From: Pedobacter frigiditerrae
Lineage (GTDB): Bacteria > Bacteroidota > Bacteroidia > Sphingobacteriales > Sphingobacteriaceae
Length of the DNA stretch: 64,000 bases
NCBI RefSeq assembly: GCF_004331645.1
Contig: NZ_SJSK01000002.1
Span: 930,001-994,000, forward strand
Direction of reading: 5' to 3'
The notes below the pieces were generated by a model. That model was given only the letters and a program-made list of their open reading frames with translations, ran no database searches and had not been told where the DNA came from. Positions 20,572 to 30,067 of this stretch are shown here, one piece after another. Within the stretch, counting starts at the first letter, position 1. Each line of letters starts with the position of its first letter. Made by a program: the position numbers and the translations under genes.

Positions 20572-21927
20572 TTACGGTTTGATGTAATCCTCATCACTCA
20601 CATTCATATCATCCTTGATGAAATCTGTGGTTTTTTTAAGTAGCTTATCAAACAAACCTGCACGTTTTACTTTTTCTTTAGCCACTGTTGGCTGCTCAAC
20701 AAACACCCCTGGTTGTTTCATCTCTTCCAACAACTCTTCAGCTTTTTGAATTCCCTTAATTAACAATCCAACAGATGTTGCATACATTGGACTTTTTAGG
20801 TCATCATAAACATTTTTGGCCATGTCTTCGTACTTAGACAAATGTTCGTTTGGATAACCAACGCGGCAATCCAATCCGGTTACGTACTCTACCAATTGGT
20901 TTAGATGTTTTAATAACGCTCCACCACCAGTAATTACTACACCGCCAATCAATTTTTTCTCATAGCCCGAAGATTTAATTTCATAGTAAACATGCTCAAC
21001 TATCTCTTCCATACGGGCTTGGATTACATAAGCTAAGTTTTTTACAGAAATTTCTTTTGGCTCTCTACCACGTAAACCTGGTACGCAAATGATTTCGTTC
21101 TCTTTATTTTCTTCAGCCAATGCCGAACCGAAACGAGTTTTTAACAACTCTGCTTGATTACGCATTACCGAACAACCTTCTCTAATATCTTCAGTTACGC
21201 TGTTACCACCAAATGGGATAACTGCTGTATGGCGAATAATACCTTCGTGGAAAATAGCGATATCTGTTGTACCACCACCTATATCAACTAAACAAACACC
21301 TGCTTCTTTTTCTTCGTCGCTCAACACCGATTCTGAAGATGCAAGTGGTTCTAAAATTAACTCTTGAGTTTGTAAACCTGCGTTGGTTACACAACGCATG
21401 ATATTTTTAACAGCCGTAACTTGACCAGAGATAATATGGAAGTTCGCTTCTAAACGAACGCCTGCCATACCAATTGGGTCTTTGATACCTGGCTCATTAT
21501 CAATTGTAAATTCTTGAGGTAATACATGGATAATCTCTTCGCCTGGAGGCATCACCAATTTAAACATATCATCCACCAATTTATCGATGTCTTTCTTGCT
21601 AATTTCGTTCTGCAACTCTCTACGAGTTAAAATTCCACGATGCTGTAAACTCTTGATATGCTGACCAGCAATACCAACGTTTACTACACGAATTTCTACA
21701 TTAGATTGGCTACTTGCCAATTCTACTGCAGCGGCAATTCCTTGAACTGTTTTTTGGATATTTGAAACCACACCACGAGTTACCCCAGCGGATTCAGCTT
21801 TACCTATTCCTAAAACTTCAATTTTGTCGTGTTGTGTTCTGCGCCCCACAATAACACAAATCTTTGTTGTACCAATATCTAATCCTACTACGATTGGAGA
21901 TTGAATGGTAGATTTTTCTTTGCCCAT
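20572..21927 (-). CDS. ftsA: Cell division protein FtsA
   Basis: Actin-like ATPase that ties FtsZ to the inner membrane. Seen: phosphate-1 motif VGLDIGTTKIC, the 1C domain (VVNVGIAGQHI), phosphate-2 VDIGGGTTDIAIF, and the adenosine motif GGVVITGGGALL. At 451 residues it is slightly longer than the E. coli protein. The amphipathic membrane-targeting helix is probably RAGLFDKLLKKTTDFI near the end, followed by an extra acidic tail. It starts 23 bases after ftsQ. Confidence 0.96.
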   Translation of the reverse strand: MGKEKSTIQSPIVVGLDIGTTKICVIVGRRTQHDKIEVLGIGKAESAGVTRGVVSNIQKTVQGIAAAVELASSQSNVEIRVVNVGIAGQHIKSLQHRGILTRRELQNEISKKDIDKLVDDMFKLVMPPGEEIIHVLPQEFTIDNEPGIKDPIGMAGVRLEANFHIISGQVTAVKNIMRCVTNAGLQTQELILEPLASSESVLSDEEKEAGVCLVDIGGGTTDIAIFHEGIIRHTAVIPFGGNSVTEDIREGCSVMRNQAELLKTRFGSALAEENKENEIICVPGLRGREPKEISVKNLAYVIQARMEEIVEHVYYEIKSSGYEKKLIGGVVITGGGALLKHLNQLVEYVTGLDCRVGYPNEHLSKYEDMAKNVYDDLKSPMYATSVGLLIKGIQKAEELLEEMKQPGVFVEQPTVAKEKVKRAGLFDKLLKKTTDFIKDDMNVSDEDYIKP

Positions 21928-21950
21928 AACTTTAAATTTTGTTGAGTCTA

Positions 21951-23048
21951 TTATTTGTTCTTCTTGGTATCTGTTTTATCTTTTGTTGCAACAACAGGTT
22001 TTATCTTTTCCTTGGTTGTTGTATTTGTTTTTGTTGGCGTTGTTACTGTTAACTTAGCAGGTGTCTTTTCAGCAGGTTTTTCTTTTGCAACCACAGGCTT
22101 GCTAACAGCAGGTGATGTAGTTGGTTTAACTACAGTTTTTTTAACCGTTGGAGCTTCTGCCGTTGCCTTCTTAATTTCTTCATCTATTACGGAGTGAACA
22201 ACCGAATCAACTGAACTCTTCACTACAGCATTGGTGTCGATTGGAACTACTGCTGTCTTTTTAACCAGTAACGAATCATACTTTTCACAAACAATTTGAT
22301 TTATGTATTTTAGGTTAATTGTTTTATAGGCACCCCAACCTACAAGCGGCATTGCTTGTTTGTAAAAGGCCAATAGATTTCTCATTTTGGTTGCTATCGA
22401 ATCTGCATTACCCAAAACTATTCTTTGGTTACCAACCCTAGGTATTAATTCTATGTCACTTTTGTCGTTCACAAAAATTTGCTCAATTTGAGCATTCCAT
22501 AAGGTATCCTTTTTAATAAACAAGGCTGTCTTATACAAATCTCCAGCCATTGGTGTCATTAAGGTATCAACCTTGCCACCAAAACCTTCCAAGATATGTC
22601 CCGTTGCCACCAAAACATCAGCCGTAAAATTTGGAGACATTGGCATTTTTAAACCATCGCTATCTATATAATAATCTTGTCCACCAGCATTCAAAATTCT
22701 TAGCACTGGTTCACGTTGCTTAACCTCAATTTTAATCAGTCCATCCATATCTATATACACTTTTGCAAAAGCGATATATGGATTTGCTTTTAATGATTTT
22801 TCAATCTGATGAATATTTATCTCTTCTAAACTGCGACCAACTAATTCACCTTGACTTTGCTTTAAAATGACATCTATTTCTTCTCTTTCTATAAAGTTAT
22901 CTGCCCCCGGAATTAGTATTTCTACTTTAGTACATTTAACAGTTTGCTTTTTAATTTCAATAAAACTCATCAATACCACCATTCCTGCCAAGCAAGTAAG
23001 CCAGGCAAAACCTTTAAAAATCGCTTTCCAATTAATTCTCTTAAGCAT
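21951..23048 (-). CDS. ftsQ: Cell division protein FtsQ/DivIB-like
   Basis: Bitopic membrane protein of the divisome. A short cytoplasmic N-terminus is followed by one membrane helix (about residues 11-27, KGFAWLTCLAGMVVLMSF), then a POTRA-like region (about 38-110) and the FtsQ beta domain to about 265. The last 80-100 residues are a Lys/Thr/Pro-rich, disordered tail, unusual in length and probably periplasmic. The ATG overlaps the end of murC by 8 bases, implying coupled translation. Confidence 0.9.
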   Translation of the reverse strand: MLKRINWKAIFKGFAWLTCLAGMVVLMSFIEIKKQTVKCTKVEILIPGADNFIEREEIDVILKQSQGELVGRSLEEINIHQIEKSLKANPYIAFAKVYIDMDGLIKIEVKQREPVLRILNAGGQDYYIDSDGLKMPMSPNFTADVLVATGHILEGFGGKVDTLMTPMAGDLYKTALFIKKDTLWNAQIEQIFVNDKSDIELIPRVGNQRIVLGNADSIATKMRNLLAFYKQAMPLVGWGAYKTINLKYINQIVCEKYDSLLVKKTAVVPIDTNAVVKSSVDSVVHSVIDEEIKKATAEAPTVKKTVVKPTTSPAVSKPVVAKEKPAEKTPAKLTVTTPTKTNTTTKEKIKPVVATKDKTDTKKNK

Positions 23049-24393
23049 GATTTAAGGCATTTTTTAATGGTTCAATCAAAGTATCTATATCTCCTGCACC
23101 AACTGTTAAAAGCAGTTCAGGGTTTTTGCGCTTTATGAGTTCTACGGCTAAATCTTTTCCACATAACTCTTTATTAACAGCAGTAATTTTCCCTAACAAC
23201 ATTTGTGAATTCACGCCTTCAATAGGTAATTCTCTAGCTGGATAAATCTCTAACAAAACAATGTCATCAGCAGTGCTTAAAACCTTGGCAAAATCATCTG
23301 CAAAATCACGGGTTCTTGTAAATAAATGCGGCTGGAAAATCACTGTTAATTTCTTATCAGGATGTAATTGTCTAACCGCGTCAAAACAAGCTCTTAATTC
23401 TTCTGGATGATGCGCATAATCATCAATATAGATATGCGCTGGTGTATTAACCAATGTTTCAAACCTACGTTTTACACCTTTAAAAGATGCTACCGCTTTT
23501 TTTATACTTTTAGGATGAATACCTAAACTTAGTGCCACACCAACGGCAGCAACGGCATTCTCTACATTGTGTTTACCTGGCATTGCCAAGTTTAAATCTT
23601 TGATGGAGGTATACCCATCACTAAAATCGAAAACAAAATTTCCATTTTCTACATGGATATTGCTAGCAACTAAAGCAGAATTTGAGTTGGCACTATAGGT
23701 TATTCCATTTAAAGGCAAACCATCTTTTACAAATAACTTCCCATCGGCTTTTAACTGATTGGCAAACAGATGAAATGATTCATGCAAATGACTTTCATCC
23801 CCATAAATATCCAAATGGTCTGCATCCATAGAAGTTACTACGGCAACATCGGGATGAAGGGTTAAAAATGAACGGTCATATTCATCAGCCTCTACAACTA
23901 CAACATTGTTCTTTCCGAACAAAACATTGCTGTTGTAATTACTGGTTATTCCCCCTAAAAATGCAGTACAACCAAAGCCAGTATCAGTTAAGATATGGGC
24001 TATCATAGATGATGTAGTTGTTTTGCCATGGGTTCCTGCCACAGCGATACAAAACATACCTTCACTTATAATTCCTAAAACTTCTGAACGTTTTTTTAGG
24101 CTAAAACCATTAGCTATAAAATGATTTAAAATCTTAGAATTTTTAGGGATAGCCGGTGTATAAACAACTAATGTATCATCATGATTTTTTTGAAAACAAA
24201 TAGACACGGCAGACTCTTCATCTAAATAGGTAACTAGAATTCCTTCATGTTCTAACTCGATAGTTAAATTGGTTCTGGTTTTATCATACCCACAAACCAC
24301 TACTCCACGTTTCGCAAAATAACGAGCAAGCGCACTCATACCGATGCCACCGATACCTACGAAATAAACTCTATTTATTTTACTTAACTCCAT
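23041..24393 (-). CDS. murC: UDP-N-acetylmuramate--L-alanine ligase
   Basis: Adds L-Ala to UDP-MurNAc, starting the peptide stem; cytoplasmic. Motifs: N-terminal Rossmann VGIGGIGMSALA, ATP-binding GTHGKTTTSS (about 120-129), VVVEADEYDRSF, and the C-terminal YIDDYAHHPEE. 450 residues, usual length. It follows murG after 132 bases; that spacer holds only short AT-rich, slightly repetitive sequence. Confidence 0.96.
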   Translation of the reverse strand: MELSKINRVYFVGIGGIGMSALARYFAKRGVVVCGYDKTRTNLTIELEHEGILVTYLDEESAVSICFQKNHDDTLVVYTPAIPKNSKILNHFIANGFSLKKRSEVLGIISEGMFCIAVAGTHGKTTTSSMIAHILTDTGFGCTAFLGGITSNYNSNVLFGKNNVVVVEADEYDRSFLTLHPDVAVVTSMDADHLDIYGDESHLHESFHLFANQLKADGKLFVKDGLPLNGITYSANSNSALVASNIHVENGNFVFDFSDGYTSIKDLNLAMPGKHNVENAVAAVGVALSLGIHPKSIKKAVASFKGVKRRFETLVNTPAHIYIDDYAHHPEELRACFDAVRQLHPDKKLTVIFQPHLFTRTRDFADDFAKVLSTADDIVLLEIYPARELPIEGVNSQMLLGKITAVNKELCGKDLAVELIKRKNPELLLTVGAGDIDTLIEPLKNALNHA

Positions 24394-24525
24394 ATTAGTA
24401 TTGTGTATTGAGACGTGCGAATTGCGACTAGATACCTAAGCCAAAATCCAAAAACGTCTCTTATTTATATCTTTTTAATATTGCGATGAGGAGCTTTCTC
24501 ACTACTCAATACGCTATTCTCAATT

Positions 24526-25626
24526 CTATTTTACCAACTTCAACACTTCCTTTGCAATAACTATATCCGCATCTTGCAATGCCATTTTACCTATATTTTC
24601 ACTTAATGTTTTACAACGTTCCTTGTCCTGTAATAACTTTAAAGCTTCAAAAACCAAAGTATCTTCTGCCGAACGGTCGTTAATTAAAATAGCTGCATCA
24701 TTTTTAACCAAAGCCACTGCATTTTTAGTTTGGTGGTCTTCTGCTACATTTGGCGAAGGCACCAAAATCACAGGTTTTCTAATTAAACAAAGTTCTGCAA
24801 TAGTTCCTGCACCTGCTCTTGAAATGATTATATCAGCAGCTGCATAAGCCAAATCCATTTTATTCAAAAATTCTAAAATCACCACATTAGGATGATAAGT
24901 ACCTAACCTTTCTATGATTTCATTATAATAAAATTTTCCAGTTTGCCATACCACTTGCACATCTTGTGCGATGATTTCTGCCAAATGTTTCTCTATGCTT
25001 TTATTTAAAGTTCTTGCACCTAAGCTACCACCCGTAACTAATATGATTTTCTTTAAAGGGTCTAGTTTTAATAACTCCGCACCTGCAAAATGTTTATCTT
25101 TAATATCAACTATGTTTGTTCTAACTGGGTTTCCTGTTTTTAATATTTTATCTGCTGGGAAAAATTGTTCCATCCCATCAAAAGCCACACAAACTCTAGC
25201 TGCTCCCCTACCCAATAACTTGTTAGTTATGCCAGCGTAAGAATTTTGTTCTTGTATCAAATAAGGTATCTTTTTTAAGGATGCTGCATATAATAATGGT
25301 CCAGAAGCAAACCCACCAACACCAACCACTGCATCAGGTTTAAAATCTGAAATCAATTTCATTGCCTTGTGCACACTAGATATTACCTTAAAGGGTAATC
25401 CTAAATTCTTTAAAATAGAGCCTCTTTGAATTCCACTGATATTTAAACCCACAATCTTATATCCAGCGGCAGGAACTTTTTCCATTTCCATTCTTCCCAC
25501 TGCACCAACAAAAAGAATCTCGCAATTAGGCGAAATGCTTTTTAAGGCATTGGCTATGGCAACGGCGGGAAATATATGCCCGCCTGTGCCACCTCCAGAT
25601 ATGATAATTTTTGGGAAATTATTCAT
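24526..25626 (-). CDS. murG: UDP-GlcNAc:lipid I N-acetylglucosaminyltransferase
   Basis: Makes lipid II by adding GlcNAc to lipid I at the cytoplasmic face of the membrane. Seen: the N-terminal G-loop ISGGGTGGHIFPAVAIA, GVGGFASGPLLYAA, the second G-loop GGSLGARTLNKSI, and the sugar-binding SRAGAGTIAEL. 366 residues, full length for this GT28 enzyme. Upstream lie 210 bases and then a solitary GxxExxY gene that separates it from ftsW. Confidence 0.96.
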   Translation of the reverse strand: MNNFPKIIISGGGTGGHIFPAVAIANALKSISPNCEILFVGAVGRMEMEKVPAAGYKIVGLNISGIQRGSILKNLGLPFKVISSVHKAMKLISDFKPDAVVGVGGFASGPLLYAASLKKIPYLIQEQNSYAGITNKLLGRGAARVCVAFDGMEQFFPADKILKTGNPVRTNIVDIKDKHFAGAELLKLDPLKKIILVTGGSLGARTLNKSIEKHLAEIIAQDVQVVWQTGKFYYNEIIERLGTYHPNVVILEFLNKMDLAYAAADIIISRAGAGTIAELCLIRKPVILVPSPNVAEDHQTKNAVALVKNDAAILINDRSAEDTLVFEALKLLQDKERCKTLSENIGKMALQDADIVIAKEVLKLVK

Positions 25627-25730
25627 TGTTAATTTTGCTTAGCCTTTTCAAAGCCTCTCTAAATAGAGAAGCTCTTGAAGACTGGGTGTTTATTTGTTTG
25701 TTTCTTTATTCTATTTTTTAATCTCTTTTA

Positions 25731-25760
25731 ACCACAAAAGACACAATAGTGAACAAAAGT
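25731..25760. repeat. ACCACAAAAG-containing repeat near the GxxExxY gene
   Basis: ACCACAAAAGACACAATAG (from 25731), with GAACAAAAG at 25751-25759. In reverse complement this resembles the CTTTTGTTC...CTTTTGTGGT sequence at 26272-26290 on the other side of the GxxExxY gene, giving an imperfect inverted pair. Confidence 0.45.
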
Positions 25761-25814
25761 CTTTTATACTTTTTAATTGTCAATTCTTTACCCATAAATA
25801 TTGCTTATGAATTA

Positions 25815-25834
25815 TTTTGTTCCTTTGCGGTTAA
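25815..25834 (+). repeat. Direct repeat, left copy, flanking the GxxExxY gene
   Basis: TTTTGTTCCTTTGCGGTTAA lies just beyond the gene's stop (25837). It matches 26273-26293 with three or four differences. The two copies bracket the gene. Confidence 0.55.
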
Positions 25835-25836
25835 TA

Positions 25837-26250
25837 TTATTCTGGTATGTTTCTATAAAAATCGTTTACATAAGTTTTTTGTCCTTCGGCATATAAATTC
25901 ACTGTATTAAAATTGTAAATAATCCCTTTTGGCGAGCTTAATAATTTCATATAAGTAATGATTTGTACTTCATGAATAGGCATAACCTTTTCTACTGCCT
26001 TTAATTCAATAACCAAAATATTTTCAATAAATAAATCACATCGAAGGTTTGTATCAATATCCATTCCTTTGTAATGAACAGGAACTATCATTTCTGTTTG
26101 AAAAGAAATTCCCCTAAGCGCAAGTTCAAAACTCATACATTTATGATACGTACTCTCTAACAAACCCACACCTAAAGCCTTATGCACTTCAATGGCTGCT
26201 CCATTAACTTGATAAGTAAGGTCTTTAAGATATGTCTTGCTAATTATCAT
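25837..26250 (-). CDS. GxxExxY family protein
   Basis: A 137-residue protein of the GxxExxY family: the signature GLLESTYHKCMSFEL carries G-x-x-E-x-x-Y, followed by LRCDLFIENILVIELKAVEKV, which resembles a PD-(D/E)xK nuclease core (D...E-x-K). The biochemical role of the family is unknown. It sits on the same strand between ftsW and murG, where other dcw clusters have nothing, and near-identical 20-base direct repeats flank it on both sides. This looks like an insertion that kept the operon readable. Confidence 0.85.
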   Translation of the reverse strand: MIISKTYLKDLTYQVNGAAIEVHKALGVGLLESTYHKCMSFELALRGISFQTEMIVPVHYKGMDIDTNLRCDLFIENILVIELKAVEKVMPIHEVQIITYMKLLSSPKGIIYNFNTVNLYAEGQKTYVNDFYRNIPE

Positions 26251-26272
26251 TTATATTAATGCTTCTGTGTTC

Positions 26273-26293
26273 TTTTGTTCCTTTTGTGGTGAA
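26273..26293 (+). repeat. Direct repeat, right copy, flanking the GxxExxY gene
   Basis: TTTTGTTCC followed by TTTTGTGGTGAA, the partner of the copy at 25815. It lies between the GxxExxY start codon (26250) and the ftsW stop (26296-26298), ending 3 bases before that stop. Confidence 0.55.
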
Positions 26294-26295
26294 AA

Positions 26296-27468
26296 TTATG
26301 CCATTGCAGGAATCTCTCCTACAATAACCTTATCTTTTTTTGTACTATATTCTTCAACGTCTCGGCTTACACTTAATATAATGCCAAAAGCTATACTTGT
26401 AAATATCATTGATGTACCTCCCATGCTAACCAATGGCAAGGGAACACCTGTTACCGGACCCAAACCAACTGCAACAGCCATGTTAGCAAAGGCCTGTATG
26501 GTTAGGCTAAAACTCAAACCAGCTGCGAGCAGCGCGCCAAATGCCTTCGGACTTCGAGTTACAATTCGCACACATCGGTAAAGTAAAACCAGGTATAACA
26601 TCACAATCGCTAATCCGCCTACCGTACCATATTCTTCAATAATAATGGCAAAAATAAAATCAGAATAAGGGTGTGGTAAGAAGTTACGCTCGGTGCTATT
26701 CCCTGGACCTTTACCAAATAATCCGCCAGTTGCCAAAGCTATCTTAGAATGGTCAGACTGGTATGTTTTATCAGAATGTTGTAATTCTGGATGCATAAAT
26801 GCATTGACACGAGATATGTAGGTTTCTTTTCTTGGACCAAAAAATACAACAAGCATTAACAATACAATTCCACCTGCACAAACCATTGCAATTTGTTTAA
26901 TGCTAATACGACCAATAATTAACAACAAGATACTTACACCAAATAACATCAACGCTGTTGATAAATTAGCTAATGCAATTAATACGAATACCACACACAC
27001 AGAGCCCATGATAGGAATGAATGAGTTTTTTACATCCTTAATGTTTTCTTGTTTTTTGGTTAACATTCTAGCCAAGAACGTAATCAAGGCCAATTTTGCC
27101 AAATCGGAAGTCTGGAAAGTTAAGCCGATAACTGGAATCTTAACCCACCTAGATGCTTCATTAATACTACTACCAAATATTAAAGTATAAAACAATAAAG
27201 GAATGGTTATAATCATTAATATTTTAGAGATACCCGAATAATATTTATAATCTAGCAAGTGTGCTATATAAATCATCCCAATACCTAAAAGCACAAAAAT
27301 AATGTGTTTATAAAGCAAGTATTTTTCTACGGTAATTCCTTTTTTATAGGCAATTGCACCTGTTGCGCTATAAACCGCCATGATAGAAACTAGAGATAGC
27401 ATGATAATGATCAGCCAAATCCATCTGTCTCCCTTGGTTCTTTCTAGAAGTGCATTGATATTAAACAT
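26296..27468 (-). CDS. ftsW: FtsW, SEDS-family peptidoglycan glycosyltransferase
   Basis: Polytopic inner-membrane polymerase that works with FtsI in septal wall synthesis. 390 residues, about ten membrane helices. Conserved SEDS motifs are present: KGPGNSTERNFLPHPYSDFIFA with the EEYG loop after it, and the C-terminal GLGPVTGVPLPLVSMGGTS. It starts 2 bases after the murD stop. The spacer to murG is interrupted by the GxxExxY gene. Confidence 0.95.
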   Translation of the reverse strand: MFNINALLERTKGDRWIWLIIIMLSLVSIMAVYSATGAIAYKKGITVEKYLLYKHIIFVLLGIGMIYIAHLLDYKYYSGISKILMIITIPLLFYTLIFGSSINEASRWVKIPVIGLTFQTSDLAKLALITFLARMLTKKQENIKDVKNSFIPIMGSVCVVFVLIALANLSTALMLFGVSILLLIIGRISIKQIAMVCAGGIVLLMLVVFFGPRKETYISRVNAFMHPELQHSDKTYQSDHSKIALATGGLFGKGPGNSTERNFLPHPYSDFIFAIIIEEYGTVGGLAIVMLYLVLLYRCVRIVTRSPKAFGALLAAGLSFSLTIQAFANMAVAVGLGPVTGVPLPLVSMGGTSMIFTSIAFGIILSVSRDVEEYSTKKDKVIVGEIPAMA

Positions 27469-27469
27469 T

Positions 27470-28813
27470 TTATAATTCTTTTACTGCTGCTTTAAATTGA
27501 TTGCCTCTATCCTCGTAGTTTTTAAATAAATCGAAACTTGCACAAGCCGGAGATAACAATACTGTATTGCCCTTTTTAGCTAAATGATATGCAACTTGCA
27601 CTGCTTCATTTGCAGAAAATGTATTTACAATAATTTCTACATCATCCTCAAAAGCTTCATGGATACGTTTGTTGTCTTTGCCCATACACACAATGGCTTT
27701 AACTTTACTGCGCACCAAATCCTTAAGCATATCATAATCATTCCCTTTGTCTACACCACCCATGATTAAAACCACATCTGGCGCCACACTTTCTAATGCG
27801 TACCAAGTAGAATTAACATTCGTTGCCTTAGAATCATTAATATATGTCACATCAGAAATTTTGGCTACAAATTCTAACCTATGCTCAATATTCTTAAAGT
27901 TACCCATGCTTTCGCGGATGGTTTCATTACGTAACTCTAATACTTTAGCTACTATGCCCGAAGCCATAGAGTTGTAAATGTTGTGCTTGCCTTGCAAGGC
28001 TAACTCTGAAATTGACATGGTTAATTGTTCTTTAGGGTGTGTGTTGATGTGTATGGTAGTATCTTCTAAATAAGCACCTTCCTCTATTTTCTTACGGATA
28101 GAAAAAGGATATTGCTTAGCTGCAATTTTCGTTTTGCCTAATGATTTGGTTGTTTCTTCATCATCTGCACAATAGATGAAGAAATCATTAGCGGTTTGGT
28201 TCTGAACAATGCGCATTTTTGATGCAGCATAGTTTTCTAATTTATAATCATAACGATCTAAATGATCGGGTGTAATATTTAACAGTACGGCTATATCTGC
28301 CTTAAAATCAAACATATCATCTAGCATAAAGCTTGATATCTCTAAAACATACCAATCAAATTCAGTTGTAGCTACTTGAGCCGCAAAACTCTGACCTATA
28401 TTTCCGCCTAAACCAACATTAATACCTGCATTTTTTAAGATGTGATAAGTTAACATGGTGGTAGTGGATTTACCATTTGAACCTGTAATACAAATGGTTT
28501 TAGCTTTAGTATATCTTTTAGCAAACTCAATTTCTGAGATTACTGGAATGTTCTTTTTTACCAATGCCTTAACTATTGGAGCAATAGTTGGTATTCCTGG
28601 GCTTTTAATTACTTCGTTAGCATTTAATATCAATTCACTAGTGTGCTGTTTTTCTTCAAAAGAGATATTCAACTCCTGCAAAGCAGCTTTATAACGGTCT
28701 GCAATGCCACCAAAATCTGATACAAAAACATCAAAACCTTGTTTTTGCGCCAACATTGCTGCGCCTACTCCGCTTTCGCCTGCTCCAAGAATTACTACTC
28801 TCTGTGTTTCCAT
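27470..28813 (-). CDS. murD: UDP-N-acetylmuramoyl-L-alanine--D-glutamate ligase
   Basis: Adds D-Glu to UDP-MurNAc-Ala. ATP-binding GSNGKSTTTM is at about 111-120, the N-terminal domain begins VVILGAGESGVGAA, and INDSKATN with MGGVDKGNDY marks the third domain. 447 residues, normal. It follows mraY with no gap (mraY ends at 28814), so the two are translationally linked. Confidence 0.96.
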   Translation of the reverse strand: METQRVVILGAGESGVGAAMLAQKQGFDVFVSDFGGIADRYKAALQELNISFEEKQHTSELILNANEVIKSPGIPTIAPIVKALVKKNIPVISEIEFAKRYTKAKTICITGSNGKSTTTMLTYHILKNAGINVGLGGNIGQSFAAQVATTEFDWYVLEISSFMLDDMFDFKADIAVLLNITPDHLDRYDYKLENYAASKMRIVQNQTANDFFIYCADDEETTKSLGKTKIAAKQYPFSIRKKIEEGAYLEDTTIHINTHPKEQLTMSISELALQGKHNIYNSMASGIVAKVLELRNETIRESMGNFKNIEHRLEFVAKISDVTYINDSKATNVNSTWYALESVAPDVVLIMGGVDKGNDYDMLKDLVRSKVKAIVCMGKDNKRIHEAFEDDVEIIVNTFSANEAVQVAYHLAKKGNTVLLSPACASFDLFKNYEDRGNQFKAAVKEL

Positions 28814-30067
28814 TTAGCGTAGTTTTAAAGTAACGAATGTGATGATTGCCAGCATGATGCCTATAATCCAGAAACGAGTTACAATTTTTGCTTCGTGGTA
28901 ACCCTTTTTCTGATAATGATGATGTAATGGAGACATTAAGAAAATTCTTCTGCCTTCACCAAATCGTTTTTTAGTGTATTTAAAATAACTTACCTGAAGT
29001 GTTACTGATAAAACTTCGACTAAGAAAACACCACATAAAACTGGAATTAATAATTCTTTACGAATCATAATTGCAAATACAGCGATGATACCTCCAATTG
29101 TTAAACTTCCTGTATCACCCATAAAAATTTGGGCTGGATAAGAATTATACCATAAGAAACCAACGCAAGCTCCTACAAATGCACCAGCAAAAATGATGAG
29201 CTCACCAGAATTAGGGATATACATGATATTCAGGTAATCTGCAATTACCGTGTTACCAGAAACGTAAGCCAGAATTCCGAGTGTAACACCTATGATGGCG
29301 GATGTTCCCGTAGCCAAACCGTCTATTCCATCGGTTAAATTGGCACCGTTAGAAACCGCAGTTACTATAATGATAACAAAGGCAAGAAATACAATAAATG
29401 CATATTTTTCATATCCAGGGCCTAAAAATTTAAGCACCTTAGCGTAATCAAATTCATTCTTCTTGTAAAAAGGGAAATTACTTTTGGTAGATTTTACATC
29501 TTGAGTATAGTAATAACTTTTATCTTCTGCTTTTTGCCTCAATACCATTGGCACCTTGTTTGAGGCAACAGTAGTATCATCAACTGTTTGTCTCACTACA
29601 ATACTAGGGTGAAAATACATGGTTAAGCCTACAATAATGGCTAAACCAACTTGACCAACTACTTTAAAACGACCAGCTAAACCTTCCTTGTTTTTTTTAA
29701 AAACTTTGATATAATCATCTAAAAAACCCACTGCACCCATCCACAACGTGGTAATAATCATGAGAATTACATAAACATTTGTAATGTTTGCAAATAATAA
29801 AGTTGGAATTAGAATACCTAACAAGATGATGATACCACCCATTGTAGGTGTACCCTGTTTTTGCATTTGTCCTTCCAATCCTAGATTTCTTACTGGCTCT
29901 CCAACTTGTTTGCTATGTAAATAATCAATTAACCTGCGGCCATAAACCGTTGTGATTATTAAAGAAAGTACAATAGAGAGCGATGACCTAAAAGTTAAGT
30001 ATTGGAACAACCTTAATCCCGGAAAATCATAGTGCTTATGCAGATATTCGAATAATAAATATAACAT
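28814..30067 (-). CDS. mraY: Phospho-N-acetylmuramoyl-pentapeptide transferase
   Basis: Membrane enzyme forming lipid I from UDP-MurNAc-pentapeptide and undecaprenyl phosphate. 417 residues, longer than E. coli MraY (360) because of an insertion of about 50 residues after the fourth helix (residues ~165-215, charged, Lys/Asp-rich), typical of Bacteroidota. Motifs: [34 protein letters not shown], and the histidine motif [10 protein letters not shown]. The first base overlaps the murE stop. Confidence 0.96.
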   Translation of the reverse strand: MLYLLFEYLHKHYDFPGLRLFQYLTFRSSLSIVLSLIITTVYGRRLIDYLHSKQVGEPVRNLGLEGQMQKQGTPTMGGIIILLGILIPTLLFANITNVYVILMIITTLWMGAVGFLDDYIKVFKKNKEGLAGRFKVVGQVGLAIIVGLTMYFHPSIVVRQTVDDTTVASNKVPMVLRQKAEDKSYYYTQDVKSTKSNFPFYKKNEFDYAKVLKFLGPGYEKYAFIVFLAFVIIIVTAVSNGANLTDGIDGLATGTSAIIGVTLGILAYVSGNTVIADYLNIMYIPNSGELIIFAGAFVGACVGFLWYNSYPAQIFMGDTGSLTIGGIIAVFAIMIRKELLIPVLCGVFLVEVLSVTLQVSYFKYTKKRFGEGRRIFLMSPLHHHYQKKGYHEAKIVTRFWIIGIMLAIITFVTLKLR

